A stretch of DNA of 64,000 nucleotides from Lysinibacillus pakistanensis (GCA_001312325.1 BBDJ01000002.1:257612-321611); one strand, 5' to 3'. Shown: positions 39,654 through 50,453, counted from the first letter of the stretch. Made by a program: numbers and translations. Notes: generated from the sequence alone by a model not told the origin.

Positions 39654-41685
39654 ATGAAAAAACTACTGGGTAATCTAAGACTTTTTGCGAAAATTGGTAT
39701 ACTTATTCCCATCATCACTATATTTCTAGGGGGCATGTCCTTCATAAGTTATTTAAAAGCCTCCAATGAACTTGGAAACTCGATTGAACATGAAATGTCA
39801 TTATTAGCTGATGATGTGTCTAATTCTGTTGAAAATAAATTACATGCACATAATCAGCTTATCTATAGTGCTAAATCTGCGATAGAAACTGCAGATAATA
39901 GCATGTCAAGAGAACAATTTACACGTTTTGCTGAGCAATTACTGCCATTAAATAAAGAAACCTATGGAATGGGTCTTTGGCTAGAAAAGGATGATTCTAA
40001 TGGAGAATTATTTGGACCATATGCCTATAAAGATGGAGGAAATATTGTCTATACAGATGTTTATCAAGATCCAGCCTATGCCTTCCATCAGCAGGAATGG
40101 TATAAAAATAGCTTGCAATCCAATGATATTATACATACAGAGCCTTTTTATGATGAAGCATTAGGAGAAATGTTTATTACTTTTGGGATTCAAGTTAAAA
40201 ATGGTTCAACTCCAATTGGTGTTATCACTGGTGATTATGTACTTGAGTCTATCCAATCCATTGTTTCTGAGGTGAAAATACGAGAAAGTGGTTATGCATT
40301 TGTTATCGATGATAAGGGAACATTTTTAACACATCCAGATGTGAAAAAGGTAAATCAAGAAACGGTTCAGGACTATTTAAAAATTCCTATCGAACAATTT
40401 GCTGGAGATAAAAAAATTGATTCAAACAATGGTTGATGGTAAAGAATACACATTGCAATATAAACAAGTACAAGGAATGCCTTGGAAGCTTATTTTAATT
40501 GTTCCGACAACTGAGCTATATAGTGAAGTACAAGCAATGCTATATCAACAAATTATTATTAGTATTATTCTTATCTGTGTAATATCGGTAATTATTTATT
40601 TAATTGCACGCTATATTCGTCAGGAAGTACGTACAATAAATGGCCATTTAGGCAATCTTGCTACAGGTGATTTAACCCAAAGAATGTCGATTAGTACAAG
40701 AGATGAATTTGGTGAGATGGCACAGTATTATAATGATTCAGTAGAAGCATTAGGAACAATGATGAAGCAAATCGTAGCTGAAACAGATACAGTTGCTTCC
40801 ACCGCTGAACAACTGACAGCTAGTGTCCAAGAGGTTAATAAATCCGTCACAGAGGTAGCCGTCTCTATGCAGCATGTAGCAGAGAATACGAGTAAGCAAC
40901 AGACAGTTAGCGACCAACTAACTTCAGTCACATCGGTTTTAGGTGAGGATATGCATTTTGCTGTCAAAGCTTTAGATAGTGCCGTTCAGCAATCTGCAAC
41001 AACCTCTCAGATGGCAAGTGGAGGCTCCAAGCAAATTCGTGCCTTCGTAAATGAAATCGCTGAGTTGCATACACAGGTGGAAAATAGTGCAAATCTGATA
41101 AGTAGTTTGAAAAATCAATCCATCCAAATCGAAAAGATGAGCGAACTGATTTCAACCATAACAGATCAAACAAATTTATTGTCCTTAAATGCAGCGATTG
41201 AAGCAGCACGTGCAGGAGAAGCGGGGAAAGGCTTTGCAGTGGTTGCAGGGGAAGTAAAGGCATTGGCAACTCAAACAAGCCTTGCATCACAAGACATTGC
41301 CACTGTTGTTCGGACAATTCAAGAGCAAATCAATGAGGCTGTTTCGATGATGGAACAAAGTCGTAAAATTGCTCACCATGGCATTGATTCTGTACAACAG
41401 GCTGGAAGTACCTTTGATACAATCAGCAGTGCGATTGAAGATTTAAAACAAACGATTGAAATGACGAGTACCAATACATCAAATGCCTATGAAAAGCTTC
41501 ATGACATGACTTCGAAGGTTCAAGAGATTTGTCAGCAAGCAATGGAGACAAATGATCATACATTAAATGTGTCAGCAATTACAGAGGAGCAAGCTTCTAC
41601 GATGAATGAAATGGCTGTAGCTTCTGAGCAATTAGCACATCTGGCACAGGATCTTCAAGAGGAAACAGGTAAATTTACTATATAG
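39654..41685 (+). CDS. Methyl-accepting chemotaxis protein with double Cache domain, frameshift
   Basis: A chemoreceptor of about 677 residues. The N-terminal helix is at residues 16-36. A large extracellular sensor follows ([18 protein letters not shown], then [17 protein letters not shown]), a dCache-type fold. A second helix is near 300-322, then HAMP ([11 protein letters not shown]) and the signalling tip [19 protein letters not shown] near 41170. The A7 run near 40409-40416 breaks the frame inside the sensor; removing one base restores [20 protein letters not shown]. Usual ligands of dCache receptors are amino acids; none can be assigned here. Confidence 0.92.
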
Positions 41686-41691
41686 TAATTG

Positions 41692-41731
41692 AAAAGGCCA
41701 TCGTCCAGTTATTAGGACGATAGCCTTTTCG
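41692..41731 (+). terminator. Terminator after the second MCP
   Basis: AAAGGCCATCGTCC / GGACGATAGCCTTTT stem. Confidence 0.88.
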
Positions 41732-42982
41732 TTTTATTGAATAAATATAGCATAATATAGATAGGACTCTTGCTAAATAATTGTTTCCTGACGTTTTTAT
41801 TATTGATTAGCACACAAAACAGCAGAAGCACCATTTAAGAAAGAATATAATCAGGGAATACAAGTATTGTTATGATGTATTTAGAACTTTACGTAATCCA
41901 GTAACTTAGGAGAGAAAATGGTACAAGAAGAATACACAAGGCGTCGTGCACCACTTCACAAAGTAACTAATAGATGATCAAAAGAAAGTGCTGCATGAAA
42001 TCTTTAGCTTCTAAAAGGTTTCATCCGGATGTGTCTGGGGAAGATAGAAGTTTATGTTCTAAAATTTCTTTGTAAAAAATGGTATATTGTATTCTGAAAT
42101 ACTAGTTAGATATAAAAGTGGAGTAAAACTAATTGTTACAAAAGGAAGAAATAGAACAAAGTAAATGTTTTTCATCATTATACTTTTTCTTATGGCTTAT
42201 CATCAAATCTTTTATATAGCTTTCTGGTGTATTATAATCAACAGAATCAATCCCATATGTTTTCATTTTTACCCACCTATTATTCAGTTAAATATTTCCA
42301 TAGGTGTTTTTTTCCTCTATTACCAAGTATATATTCATATATCAAAAATCTCACAGTATCCATGAGTTGTTAGAAGATGATTTATGAAAGAATTTATTAG
42401 AAATATTTAGCTAGAATTTATTATAGAAAAAATAGAAGTTGAAGATTGATAGGAAGGTTCGCGGACATATAGGCACCCTAAAAGAGGATTTCAGGTAAAC
42501 TTATAAAAAAACTTTCTATTCAAATTACACAATATCCGTTATGATATTACAATTTTCATCGCAACTTCGATATGGTTGATTTTTATTAGAAAATAATATG
42601 GTTCCATTATGAATCAATGATACTTAAAATGGCTGTTATACTATATTTATTTTCTATTTGCGATTTTTGCTACAATCTTTTCCTGTACAGAAAGATTAAA
42701 AACTCCCAACAATAATGATATTAGGTGCTTTCCCCTATTTATTGTAAGGGTTAATTTGAATTTTTTTTTTTGAAACAATTTTCACATTGTTTCCATTGGC
42801 ACTACACTTTTATACTACAGTATAGCGTATTTAGAAAAATAAATATTCTTTAACCTGACAGATATTGAACAGATAGCAAACCATAGTAGCCGTTAATTTC
42901 CAACAAAAAACCATGGACTATTAGAATCGCTTTTTGATTCCATTATTGGATGTGAAACAAAGGTAGGAGGAAAGAATCTTAT
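41732..42982. other. 1.25-kb region without an intact gene
   Basis: AT-rich (mostly A/T runs). It contains one possible gene remnant at 41918-42075; the rest is stop-rich in all frames apart from short hydrophobic frames that look fortuitous. The last 20 bases carry the AGGAGG ribosome site of the next gene. Probably decayed DNA. Confidence 0.6.
41918..42075 (+). pseudogene. Possible J-domain-like gene remnant
   Basis: ATG 41918 behind AGGAGAG opens MVQEEYTRRRAPLHKV and stops. The following DNA in another frame encodes ASKRFHPDVSGEDRSLCS, which resembles the HPD loop and helix of J-domain (DnaJ) proteins. Very short, low certainty. Confidence 0.35.
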
Positions 42983-44122
42983 ATGGGAAACCGGACATTC
43001 TTGGGCGTTACAAATGCCGATACAGATTCGTTTGATTATGAGAATACAGCTTTCGAGACGAATAATTTCCTTGCTCCAGTATGGTTTTGTCTGGTCAGCA
43101 AAGAGCAGTTCCAGCGCTATAGCGGACAGCTTATGCAAGCATGGAGCAAGATTCAACCCTATATAGACCAACCGGATGTGGAGGATCTACCTGAGTGGGA
43201 ATGCTTTTCCAAGGCATTCCAATGGCAGATTCCATGGGCGGATGCTGCAGAGCAGTTGCGCCTGAGCTTACCTGGCACGCTGGCCCATTTCCCATCGCTA
43301 GCCGCTCCTTTGCATGAGTGGCTAGAAAACTTGTCTACCCATGTACAGCAGTATTCTGCTGCCGTTATTCATCTGGAGCTTTCGCAATATTTCTCGTTCA
43401 CAGGCGATCCCGTCCTCTATCTAAAAGACATTGAAGAATACGTTACCCTCTGGCAGTCGCCGCATCCCTCACAGGAGAAGGTTTGGCAGGGAGCGGCTGA
43501 TAACTTCTATATGCTAAATGGGGAGCACTTGCCATGGAGAGAACGTGTGATAGCTCAACCAGAGCAAGCTTCAGAAATTCAGCTGGCACAGTCAATACCT
43601 TCAACATCTGAGAAGCGCCAGCCCAAATGGCAGCAGGAGCTTTACATATGGTTGCTTGCCATTCTGTCTGCCGCCCTCTTTCTTATTGTTTATGTTAATA
43701 CCTCGAGTGGTTGGTTGGCAGTGCTCGGCTTCCTCATACCCTCTATGTTTATTGTTTTGTGGAATATGATCTTCGGTCCCCAAAAAAACGTCCGCCATTT
43801 GCTGGAGACGACTACGACCCTGAGGAAGAACAGTACCCTCTCTTATGCTACACTCAGGATTGAGTATTTCGATGGGCGTTCACCTATTGGGGTGAATGGC
43901 ATGGAAACCAGCTCTTCGGAGGACAAATCATTACCGGATTTTATCCCATGGTTGCAAATCATGCAAACGAAGGTACTTTCTTCTCACGAGGTTGAGCTCA
44001 TGATTTCAACTAAAAATCCACCAATCTCTACATTACAACTTCATTTAGATGATCAGCTAGTAGCTACGGACATAGTATCAGCGGTTAATGCCATTGTGTT
44101 GGCTCATAAAATGTCCGTTTAA
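42983..44122 (+). CDS. Membrane protein of unknown function, GC-richer than its neighbours
   Basis: An intact 379-residue protein with the first residues MGNRTFLGVTNAD and an FLAPVWFCL segment, a charged middle, two adjacent membrane helices (about residues 222-260) and a soluble C-terminal domain. The start resembles N-termini of DUF7822-like proteins linked to polymorphic-toxin immunity, but this is a weak impression. GC content is visibly higher than in flanking DNA and there are no homopolymer breaks. Good AGGAGG site. Likely acquired from outside. Function unknown. Confidence 0.7.
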   Translation: MGNRTFLGVTNADTDSFDYENTAFETNNFLAPVWFCLVSKEQFQRYSGQLMQAWSKIQPYIDQPDVEDLPEWECFSKAFQWQIPWADAAEQLRLSLPGTLAHFPSLAAPLHEWLENLSTHVQQYSAAVIHLELSQYFSFTGDPVLYLKDIEEYVTLWQSPHPSQEKVWQGAADNFYMLNGEHLPWRERVIAQPEQASEIQLAQSIPSTSEKRQPKWQQELYIWLLAILSAALFLIVYVNTSSGWLAVLGFLIPSMFIVLWNMIFGPQKNVRHLLETTTTLRKNSTLSYATLRIEYFDGRSPIGVNGMETSSSEDKSLPDFIPWLQIMQTKVLSSHEVELMISTKNPPISTLQLHLDDQLVATDIVSAVNAIVLAHKMSV

Positions 44123-44365
44123 CGCAATAACTTAGCCCTCAACCAAAAAGCCTTATGGTAATAGTAGGGGCGATTATTGACAGCATTATTCAGGAATCAC
44201 ATTTGAGGGATTTGCAAAATGGAATTTAACATTGTGATAATATGAAATATAGAATTGGACCATGAGCCGCTAGCAGATTAAAGCTATAACTATTTTTATT
44301 GTCTTTTTAAGAAGGAGATCATTCCCTATTGTTTTTAATTAGAAGATGGAAAATGGAGAGGTTTT

Positions 44366-44704
44366 ATGCAAAGAGAACAGCTTAAACAAAGAATATTAAG
44401 AGAATCGTCTAAGTTTATTTCATATTTGAAAGAACTAATTAGCGAGAATAGATTTGACGATGGTGAAGCGTTAGAAATATCATTGCTTATCATAAAAAAT
44501 GGACCTGAAAGTTTATCGGATAAACAATGGTGTGTCTTTTTAGAGAATGGTATTTTACGTGATAAGTATGTAGATAAATGCGAAAGATGTTTTGAACATA
44601 TTCCTTGGTCAAATATGTACAGTGCTATATTTATAAATAAAGATTATCTTTGTGCTAACTGTAGTTATTTTGAAAATAAAGTTACCTTGCACAAATATTT
44701 GTGA
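44366..44704 (+). CDS. Hypothetical protein with two CxxC pairs
   Basis: A 112-residue protein with charged helices in the first 70 residues and a C-terminal zinc-ribbon-like CERC / CANC pair. GGAGAGG precedes ATG 44366. No family recognised. It follows the acquired-looking gene and is separated from it by 243 bases with no terminator seen. Confidence 0.6.
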   Translation: MQREQLKQRILRESSKFISYLKELISENRFDDGEALEISLLIIKNGPESLSDKQWCVFLENGILRDKYVDKCERCFEHIPWSNMYSAIFINKDYLCANCSYFENKVTLHKYL

Positions 44705-44784
44705 AGGGCTATCTAATGTACCTTGAAATGCAATGCGTCAAACAGTGCTATTTTTTTAGGCAATTAAGCTATTCTAATTGACCA

Positions 44785-44818
44785 ACAAAAAAAAGATTGA
44801 AGTATTTAGCTTCAATCT
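44785..44818 (-). terminator. Terminator on the minus strand downstream of the ferric-reductase-like gene
   Basis: AGATTGAAG/CTTCAATCT stem. On the minus strand it is followed by eight T. The diverged repeat copy 2 lies between it and the gene. Confidence 0.7.
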
Positions 44819-44837
44819 ACTCATTCATTTCCTGTAA

Positions 44838-44986
44838 ACACGCTCGCCTAGTTTTTAGCCCCAACTAGCTCATTAAACATACTTTGCATTAACTTGCACT
44901 ATGCCTTTGCTATTCAATTAAACCTTGATACATAAGGCTTTATAGCTTGTTTGTTGTATCACTTTGCACCCTGAGTATTATCTAAA
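44838..44986. repeat. Diverged intergenic repeat, copy 2
   Basis: See copy 1 at 18969-19139 for the shared blocks. This copy reaches the stop codon of the ferric-reductase-like gene (TATTATCTAAATT). Confidence 0.5.
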
Positions 44987-46232
44987 TTTAAATGCTTCAA
45001 AGTCTATTGTGATATCGTTATTATGGGATTTCAATTGCTTAGTAAAATGCTTGACCATTTTTTTCAGGACCACATAGATAAACTTTGGTATTTGCTGGTA
45101 CATGATAACTTTCAAATGACAGCCTTTCCGTTTGAGTAGTATCAATAAAATTTACTTTAAAATGCGGGTTAGTCGATGCATATCCTTGTAAAAAGTTTTT
45201 ATAGATAGCATTGTCCTCACCCTGGTATGTGTAAAATAATTGAATAGGACGATTAATGGGCTGTGCTTGCAAATAAGATAAAAAAAAGGAGTAATACCGA
45301 TGCCACCTGCAATCCAAATTTGTGATTGTGCATCTTTTTCAAAATTTAATTGCCCGTATGGCCCATTAAGTGCAACAGCCGTATTTATTTTTATTGAGTG
45401 ATAAACTTGGTGTGTAAAATCTCCAAGTACCTTTATGGTAACGAAAATTTTTTTCACCATCTCCCCCAGAAATTGAAAAAGGATGTGGCGCCTTTTCTAG
45501 TCCATCTTGAAAAAAATTTTATAAAAACAAATTGACCGTATCGATAGGGAATTTTTTTTATCAAGCGTTATCTCTAGCTCAATTGCATTCTTACCCATTT
45601 GTTGAATGCCTGTAATTTTACCTGTGTATTTAAAAAAACATATCCTGATACATCGTTAGCATATATAGTGCCGACATAAATCCTATAGTTGTCGTAATGG
45701 CAGTGAAAATGCCTAAAGGTGTAGGTTGTAGTAAGTCATATTTGCTAGAAAAATATGCATGATATATTCCGAAAGTATAGGGAATAAGCATGAATCGATG
45801 AATAACGCGCCAGTGTTCATATTTTAGAAATTTTGCAAGCAAGGCTATTAAAATAAGGGCGATAAAGCCATATTGTCCAAGCTCCCCAAGCTCTTTTGAA
45901 AATTCACTAAGAGAAGTTTCAAACCCTTTATCCATTTCTGGAACCCTTTCCTGCAGCTGTCCATGTAAAATCACCAATGCCAGTGAAATAATAGCCATAT
46001 ATTTATGGTAGCGATAGACATTTTCTAGACCATGAAACCACCGATCTAACATTTTCATTCTAGTTGATAATAAAAAAAACAACAAAAAAAACCTGTAATT
46101 GCCAAGCCACCAATCATGTGACTAAGTTTATCCAAGGAGTGAAGTGGCTCTACTGGTATCGCAAAAAAACCAAAGTAAAGAGCTGGTTCCCATAATAAGT
46201 ATAATAAATATAATCCCTCTAATTGATTTCAT
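44978..46232 (-). CDS. Ferric-reductase-like transmembrane flavoprotein, many frameshifts
   Basis: An FRD/FNR-type oxidoreductase of about 415 residues. ATG 46232 follows GGAGG. N-terminal helices come first, then heme-ligand-type histidines in the membrane part (GLENVYRYHKYMAI, LHGQ, HWRVIHRFM, HAYF). A FAD-binding part (APHPFSISGG) and an NAD-binding part (GGIGITPF, YLCGPEK) follow. At least six indels, mostly in A/T runs, near 46165, 46085, 45636, 45550, 45512, 45440, 45290 and 45060, split it into pieces. Likely transfers electrons from NAD(P)H across the membrane; iron is the usual acceptor. Confidence 0.78.
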
Positions 46233-46462
46233 AAATAACCTCCAGTCCTTATTTTTATCGAAAATCATCCTATGTATACAATAAATTCCTAAAATGGTTG
46301 TGAAAATGAAGTTCTACACAATTTTGAGCAATTTCTTATGTTTTTACTTTTCTTTCTAATTGGAAAAAGGGAGTGTATGTTCGGAATATATGTTCCCTTT
46401 TGAGGGAAGGTATGTTAAATTAAGAAGGATCAATCATAAAAGACATGAGAGGGGAAGTTCTT

Positions 46463-46954
46463 ATGCAAGGGAATACTCATATTGTTGGGGGCATTACTGC
46501 TAGCCTAGCCTTTGCGCAAATTTCGAATGATAATCCGCTACTTTTGGTAGGAGCAGGTATTATTGGTGCATTACTTCCAGATATATGCCATAGCGGCAGC
46601 AAAATCGGAAGAAAGTTTCCCATCATTTCAAAAATGGTTAATAAGTTGTTTGGACATCGTTCCTTTACACATAGTTTACTTTTTTTTAATTTTAATGGTG
46701 ATGGTGCTACATACTTTAGTTCCTTTTAAAGCGATTTCAATAGGAATTTTATTAGGAATGGCAAGTCATATTTTTCTGGATATGTGGACAAAAAAAGGGT
46801 GTTAAATTGTTTTTTTCCAGTATCTATTTCTGTCCGTTTCCCACTAACAACCAGAACAGGCAGTAAAGTTGAAAAAGTAGTATTTATGTTGTTAACTTTG
46901 CTTTCTGTGTATTTTAGTTATGAATTAATAGTTAATCTACTGGGTACCTTATAA
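46463..46954 (+). CDS. YdjM-like metal-dependent hydrolase family membrane protein, frameshifts
   Basis: A DUF457/YdjM-type membrane protein of about 163 residues: NTHIVGGI at the start, ALLPDICHSGSKIGR, and HRSFTHSLLF with conserved His/Asp residues, then helices. The T8 run near 46681-46688 and an A-run near 46791-46797 break the frame. ATG 46463 follows GAGGGGAAG. The family shares a fold with phospholipase-like metal hydrolases and its activity is unproven. Confidence 0.82.
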
Positions 46955-46960
46955 GCAATA

Positions 46961-46996
46961 AAACCCGAGTAAGAGAATATTCTCATACTCGGGTTC
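46961..46996. terminator. Bidirectional terminator
   Basis: AACCCGAGTAAGAGAAT / ATTCTCATACTCGGGTT stem, between convergent genes. Confidence 0.88.
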
Positions 46997-47011
46997 TTTG
47001 AATCAGCTACA

Positions 47012-47838
47012 TTATTCAGCCTGTACCTCTTCTACCGTTTTTTCGACTTCTACTCGTGTCATTTTTTTTCGCGGCCATCCTTCATCGCCTTCAAAGTTTT
47101 ATGAGCAAGTGCTAGTGGTAAACGGCAGAATAAAAGTACTGTCCGTTTATTGATATCCTTCATATAAAGATCAGCTTTCGCAAGGTTTTCCTCTGCGTAT
47201 GCAAATAAATCCTCTCGTGTCCAGTCATCTGGAACAAAGCTTACGCCACGCTCATCCATATCCTCGTGCTGATTACGTAAAATATTCACAGCCTGGAGAC
47301 CTCGTCCATAGCCAATAGCTAAATCGCGATCTGTTTGAATATCTGCACCCCACGCCCAAAGCTCAGACAACATTGTGCCAACAAGCCCTGCCACATAGTA
47401 TGTATAATCATCTAAATCCTCACGAGTGTGTACTTGCCAGTTTGCTTTTGCCCATTTGGCCATCCCAAAAGACATCTCGCTCGTAGATGCTTGGACAATT
47501 TTTCGAGAGCCTTCAGGGCAGAAAGTTAGCCAGTCTGCTAAGCGAAGAGATACTTCAGGTAGCTGATCAGCATATGGTGCTAATAATGTTTCATATGCTT
47601 CAGCATCAAATGTTTCCTTTAATAATTCACTTGTTGCAGTTAGTAAATCAAATTTTACATCATTTGAAAGCCTTTCATGGTCTTCAATTTCATCAATAGC
47701 ACGCATAGCTAAATAGGCAGCAGCCACTGACATTTTCAAATCGTTTTTTTTAAAAAAAGTAATCGGTATATAAAAAGTGCGGCTAGTTCCCTTTAAAACC
47801 TGCATCGCTTCTTTATAAAGTGTTTTTTGATCTTTCAC
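47012..47838 (-). CDS. Phytoene/squalene synthase family protein, frameshift at 3' end
   Basis: A trans-isoprenyl diphosphate synthase fold, about 275 residues. Two aspartate-rich motifs: DEIED near residue 55 and NILRNQHEDMDERG near 193. GTSRTFYIPI at the start is the usual FPS-binding loop. I use GTG 47838 behind GGAGGA. The A8 run near 47064-47071 ends the frame at 47059; removing one base adds MTRVEVEKTVEEVQAE and a stop at 47012. Could be a dehydrosqualene/squalene synthase or a YisP-like farnesyl-diphosphate phosphatase; no carotenoid desaturase is adjacent. Confidence 0.88.
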
Positions 47839-48058
47839 TACTATTCCTCCGTTCACATGGTCACACATCTATAGTATATCGTATCGCAAATGTGAGGAAA
47901 GATAAAACACATTGTTTAATTTTCTAGTCATATTCTTTGAAAACGCTTAAAAAAGATGATAAAGTTTAATAGTAAACTATTTAGCTCTATACATTATTTT
48001 ATCAAAATAATGGCTGGACTTATGCGATACAAAATATGACATAGAGGGAGTTTTATTG

Positions 48059-48793
48059 ATGGGACGTTTAGATAACAAAATTGCAATTATTACAGGTGGC
48101 GCATCAGGTATGGGTGCTGCAATGGCAAAATTGTTTGCTGAAGAAGGAGCTACAGTTATTGCTGCTGATATTAACGAAGAAAACCTAGCAAAAATTTCTG
48201 AGCTAGAGCATGTAGAGGGAATGAAATTAGACGTTTCGTCAGATGAAAACTGGGCAGAGGTAACGAAAGCAGTCATCGATAAATACGGATGTATTGATAT
48301 TTTAATTAATAATGCTGGTATTTCATCTGAAAAGGGTCCTGACCAAATTTCGCAAGCAGACTGGACAATTATGCATAATATCAATGCTTTTGGTCCATTC
48401 CTAGGCATTAAACATGCTTCAAACTATATGAAAATAGCGGGAAAAGGTTCTATTGTTAATACATCTTCCTACACAGCAATTATTGGTGCAGGCATGAATG
48501 CTTATACAGCATCTAAAGGATCACTCCGCGCAATTGCTCGTGCAGCAGCTGCTGAATTAGGAGCTTTTAACATCCGCGTAAACACTGTTTTCCCAGGTGT
48601 AATCGAAACGCCAATGACAGCTAAATTATCTGAAGCAAAAGAAGCGATGGATATGCTTGTACAAGCTACACCAATGGGTAGACTTGGGCAACCGGAAGAA
48701 GTTGCTAACGCTATTTTATTCCTTGCATCAGATGAGGCATCTTATATTACCGGTGCTGAACTAGTGATTGATGGCGGGTATTCGGCTCGTTAA
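48059..48793 (+). CDS. Short-chain dehydrogenase/reductase (glucose 1-dehydrogenase-like)
   Basis: An intact 244-residue classical SDR: TGGASGMG cofactor loop, NNAG, catalytic Ser and YTASK (Tyr-x-x-x-Lys), VNTVFPGVIETPMT. NAD(P)-dependent with unknown alcohol substrate. AGAGGGAG precedes ATG 48059. Monocistronic with its own terminator. Confidence 0.93.
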   Translation: MGRLDNKIAIITGGASGMGAAMAKLFAEEGATVIAADINEENLAKISELEHVEGMKLDVSSDENWAEVTKAVIDKYGCIDILINNAGISSEKGPDQISQADWTIMHNINAFGPFLGIKHASNYMKIAGKGSIVNTSSYTAIIGAGMNAYTASKGSLRAIARAAAAELGAFNIRVNTVFPGVIETPMTAKLSEAKEAMDMLVQATPMGRLGQPEEVANAILFLASDEASYITGAELVIDGGYSAR

Positions 48794-48810
48794 TAATATT
48801 TGAAAAAAAG

Positions 48811-48852
48811 AAAGTGGAAATGTGTGTTTATTCATACATTTTCACTTTTTTT
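48811..48852 (+). terminator. Terminator of the SDR gene
   Basis: AAAGTGGAAATGT / ACATTTTCACTTT followed by T. Confidence 0.85.
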
Positions 48853-49233
48853 TGTTCTTTTAATAGAAAAATGATAAAGTAATAAAAATGCTTTCGCAAT
48901 AAAGATGAAAAATAGAAGTATTTTGATATTTTTCGTGTTTTTTTCATGAAAGTTTGCTAAGTTATTGCACAATCATTTCAACAGCGTTAAAGTTTAGAAA
49001 GGGCAAATAAACAATTACGTGGAACAAAAATGGTAACTGTATTTTTGCTGGTGATATTAATAGAAGATACGTCAGGATTTTGACACAATAACTCCTTGCA
49101 AAATCCAATGACAACGTGGGGGCATGAACTTTATTCAGCAGGCATTTAAACGCATCCTGAATAAAAGCAAAATCTAGTATATATCTCACCGTTTAAATAG
49201 AGATTGTACTGAATAAAGTTAAAGGAGAATGGT
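48853..49233. other. Leader region of coaW
   Basis: No gene accepted (a 75-codon frame on the minus strand, 48962-49189, lacks a ribosome site). It contains the repeated CTTTATTCAG/CTGAATAAAG motifs described separately. Confidence 0.5.
49129..49218 (+). promoter_or_regulatory. Candidate leader structure upstream of coaW
   Basis: CTTTATTCAG (49129-49138) can pair with CTGAATAAAAG (49157-49167). A second near-identical CTGAATAAAG (49209-49218) lies just before the ribosome site and could compete for the same partner. That is the layout of a two-state leader, or of an operator with repeated half-sites. Confidence 0.35.
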
Positions 49234-50070
49234 ATGCCAAAGGCTATAGGTATTGATGCAGGCGGCACATTGACAAAAGTTGCTTATTTAGATAAGCACA
49301 ATGAGCTTGTTTTAACAACTTTTCCGTCAAATGATTTGTTAGCTGTAAAGGATTGGATTATTAAACATCCAGATATTGAGGATATTGGTGTTACGGGAGG
49401 GCGTACGGAGCAATTACTGGAAGTCATAAAGGCAATGAAATCGATTCATTATATAGTAGAATTTGAAGCTACATTGAAAGGTGTTCGATTTTTGCTACAT
49501 AAAGAAGGCTATTTTTTCGAGCGTAGTATGATCACGAATATTGGTACTGGGACTTCAATTCATTATATGGAAGGCAATACGCATATTCGTGTTGGTGGAA
49601 CAGGTATTGGCGGCGGAACTTTAATTGGATTGTCAGCGCTTACAACGGGTATTACAGATTACAATGAAATAAGAGAAATGAGTTCACATGGTAATCGGGA
49701 GTCTATTGATTTACTAGTTAAAGACATCTATCAAGGGATGGATACACCAATTGATGGACATTTAACAGCTAGTAATTTTGGGAAGGTCGGTATTACTGAG
49801 TTTGTCAATCATCCAGCAGAAGATATTATTGCTACTGTACAAGGCCTTGTAGGAGAGGTGATTACAACACTTAGTATACAATATGCTGAGGAGAAAAATG
49901 CACAACATATTGTTTATATTGGCTCTACCTTAAGCAATAACGATCATCTGGCTCGCGTAATTGCCAATTATACACGTACAAAAAAACATATACCCGTTTT
50001 TATAAATGACCACGGTTTTTCTGGGGCAGTTGGAGCCTTACTAAATATATCTGAATATACAATTGTCTAA
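49234..50070 (+). CDS. coaW: Type II pantothenate kinase
   Basis: The first step of coenzyme A synthesis: phosphorylation of pantothenate. The 278-residue protein has the actin-like ATP-binding start IGIDAGGTLTKVAY, GVTGGR, EFEATLKGV, ITNIGTGTSIH, GGTGIGGGT and a C-terminal FSGAVGAL. This is the staphylococcal-type (CoaW) enzyme found in several Bacillaceae in place of or beside CoaA/CoaX. AAAGGAG precedes ATG 49234. Intact, with a strong terminator. Confidence 0.93.
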   Translation: MPKAIGIDAGGTLTKVAYLDKHNELVLTTFPSNDLLAVKDWIIKHPDIEDIGVTGGRTEQLLEVIKAMKSIHYIVEFEATLKGVRFLLHKEGYFFERSMITNIGTGTSIHYMEGNTHIRVGGTGIGGGTLIGLSALTTGITDYNEIREMSSHGNRESIDLLVKDIYQGMDTPIDGHLTASNFGKVGITEFVNHPAEDIIATVQGLVGEVITTLSIQYAEEKNAQHIVYIGSTLSNNDHLARVIANYTRTKKHIPVFINDHGFSGAVGALLNISEYTIV

Positions 50071-50081
50071 AGGGCAAAAAG

Positions 50082-50122
50082 AATGTACATTACTAAAGAA
50101 GATTGGTAATGTACATTTTTTT
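50082..50122 (+). terminator. Terminator of coaW
   Basis: AATGTACATTAC / GTAATGTACATT perfect stem and T-run. Confidence 0.9.
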
Positions 50123-50158
50123 ATACATAAATCCTCTACCATTGAAGTTTTCACCAAA

Positions 50159-50189
50159 GCATAAATCCTTTATTCCTGAGCACATTACA
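50159..50189 (+). promoter_or_regulatory. Candidate sigma-G/sigma-F promoter
   Basis: GCATA, 19-base gap, CATTACA, close to the forespore consensus (GNATA, 17-18, CANNNTA). It is followed within 20 bases by an AGGAGGTG ribosome site. Confidence 0.4.
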
Positions 50190-50207
50190 GGTAGGAGGTG
50201 AATATCT

Positions 50208-50432
50208 GTGGGCAATAGAAATAATAAAAACAGTAAAAAGACGATGAATGTTAGAACACATAATCCTTTCGGTACCTACAAAAGCAAAGACCTCGATAGA
50301 AGTAATAGTAATAACAATAATCCGAACGACAACCTGAATGAAGAATTTTCGGCTGAGTTTGATGCAAAGGCTAAAAATAAAGATAATAAAACAAACCACG
50401 ATAAAAATCAGCAATCCAATAAAAAGAAATAA
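50208..50432 (+). CDS. Small hydrophilic spore-type protein
   Basis: A 74-residue Asn/Lys/Asp-rich protein without membrane segments, containing NEEFSAEFDAKAK. The GTG start follows AGGAGGTG. The E(F/Y)SAEF motif recurs in the next gene, and the overall character resembles small acid-soluble spore proteins of the gamma type (which have T/E-F-A-S-E-like cleavage motifs). The family assignment is uncertain. The sigma-G-like promoter upstream supports forespore expression. Confidence 0.6.
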   Translation: MGNRNNKNSKKTMNVRTHNPFGTYKSKDLDRSNSNNNNPNDNLNEEFSAEFDAKAKNKDNKTNHDKNQQSNKKK

Positions 50433-50453
50433 CTAAACTTGGAGGGGTTAAAA

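Noticed and set aside
42165..42365. 66-codon hydrophobic frame
   Set aside because: Ile/Phe/Tyr-rich as expected of AT-rich noncoding DNA, and no ribosome site.
48962..49189. 75-codon minus-strand frame upstream of coaW
   Set aside because: No ribosome site, no family, and it overlaps the CTTTATTCAG leader motifs.
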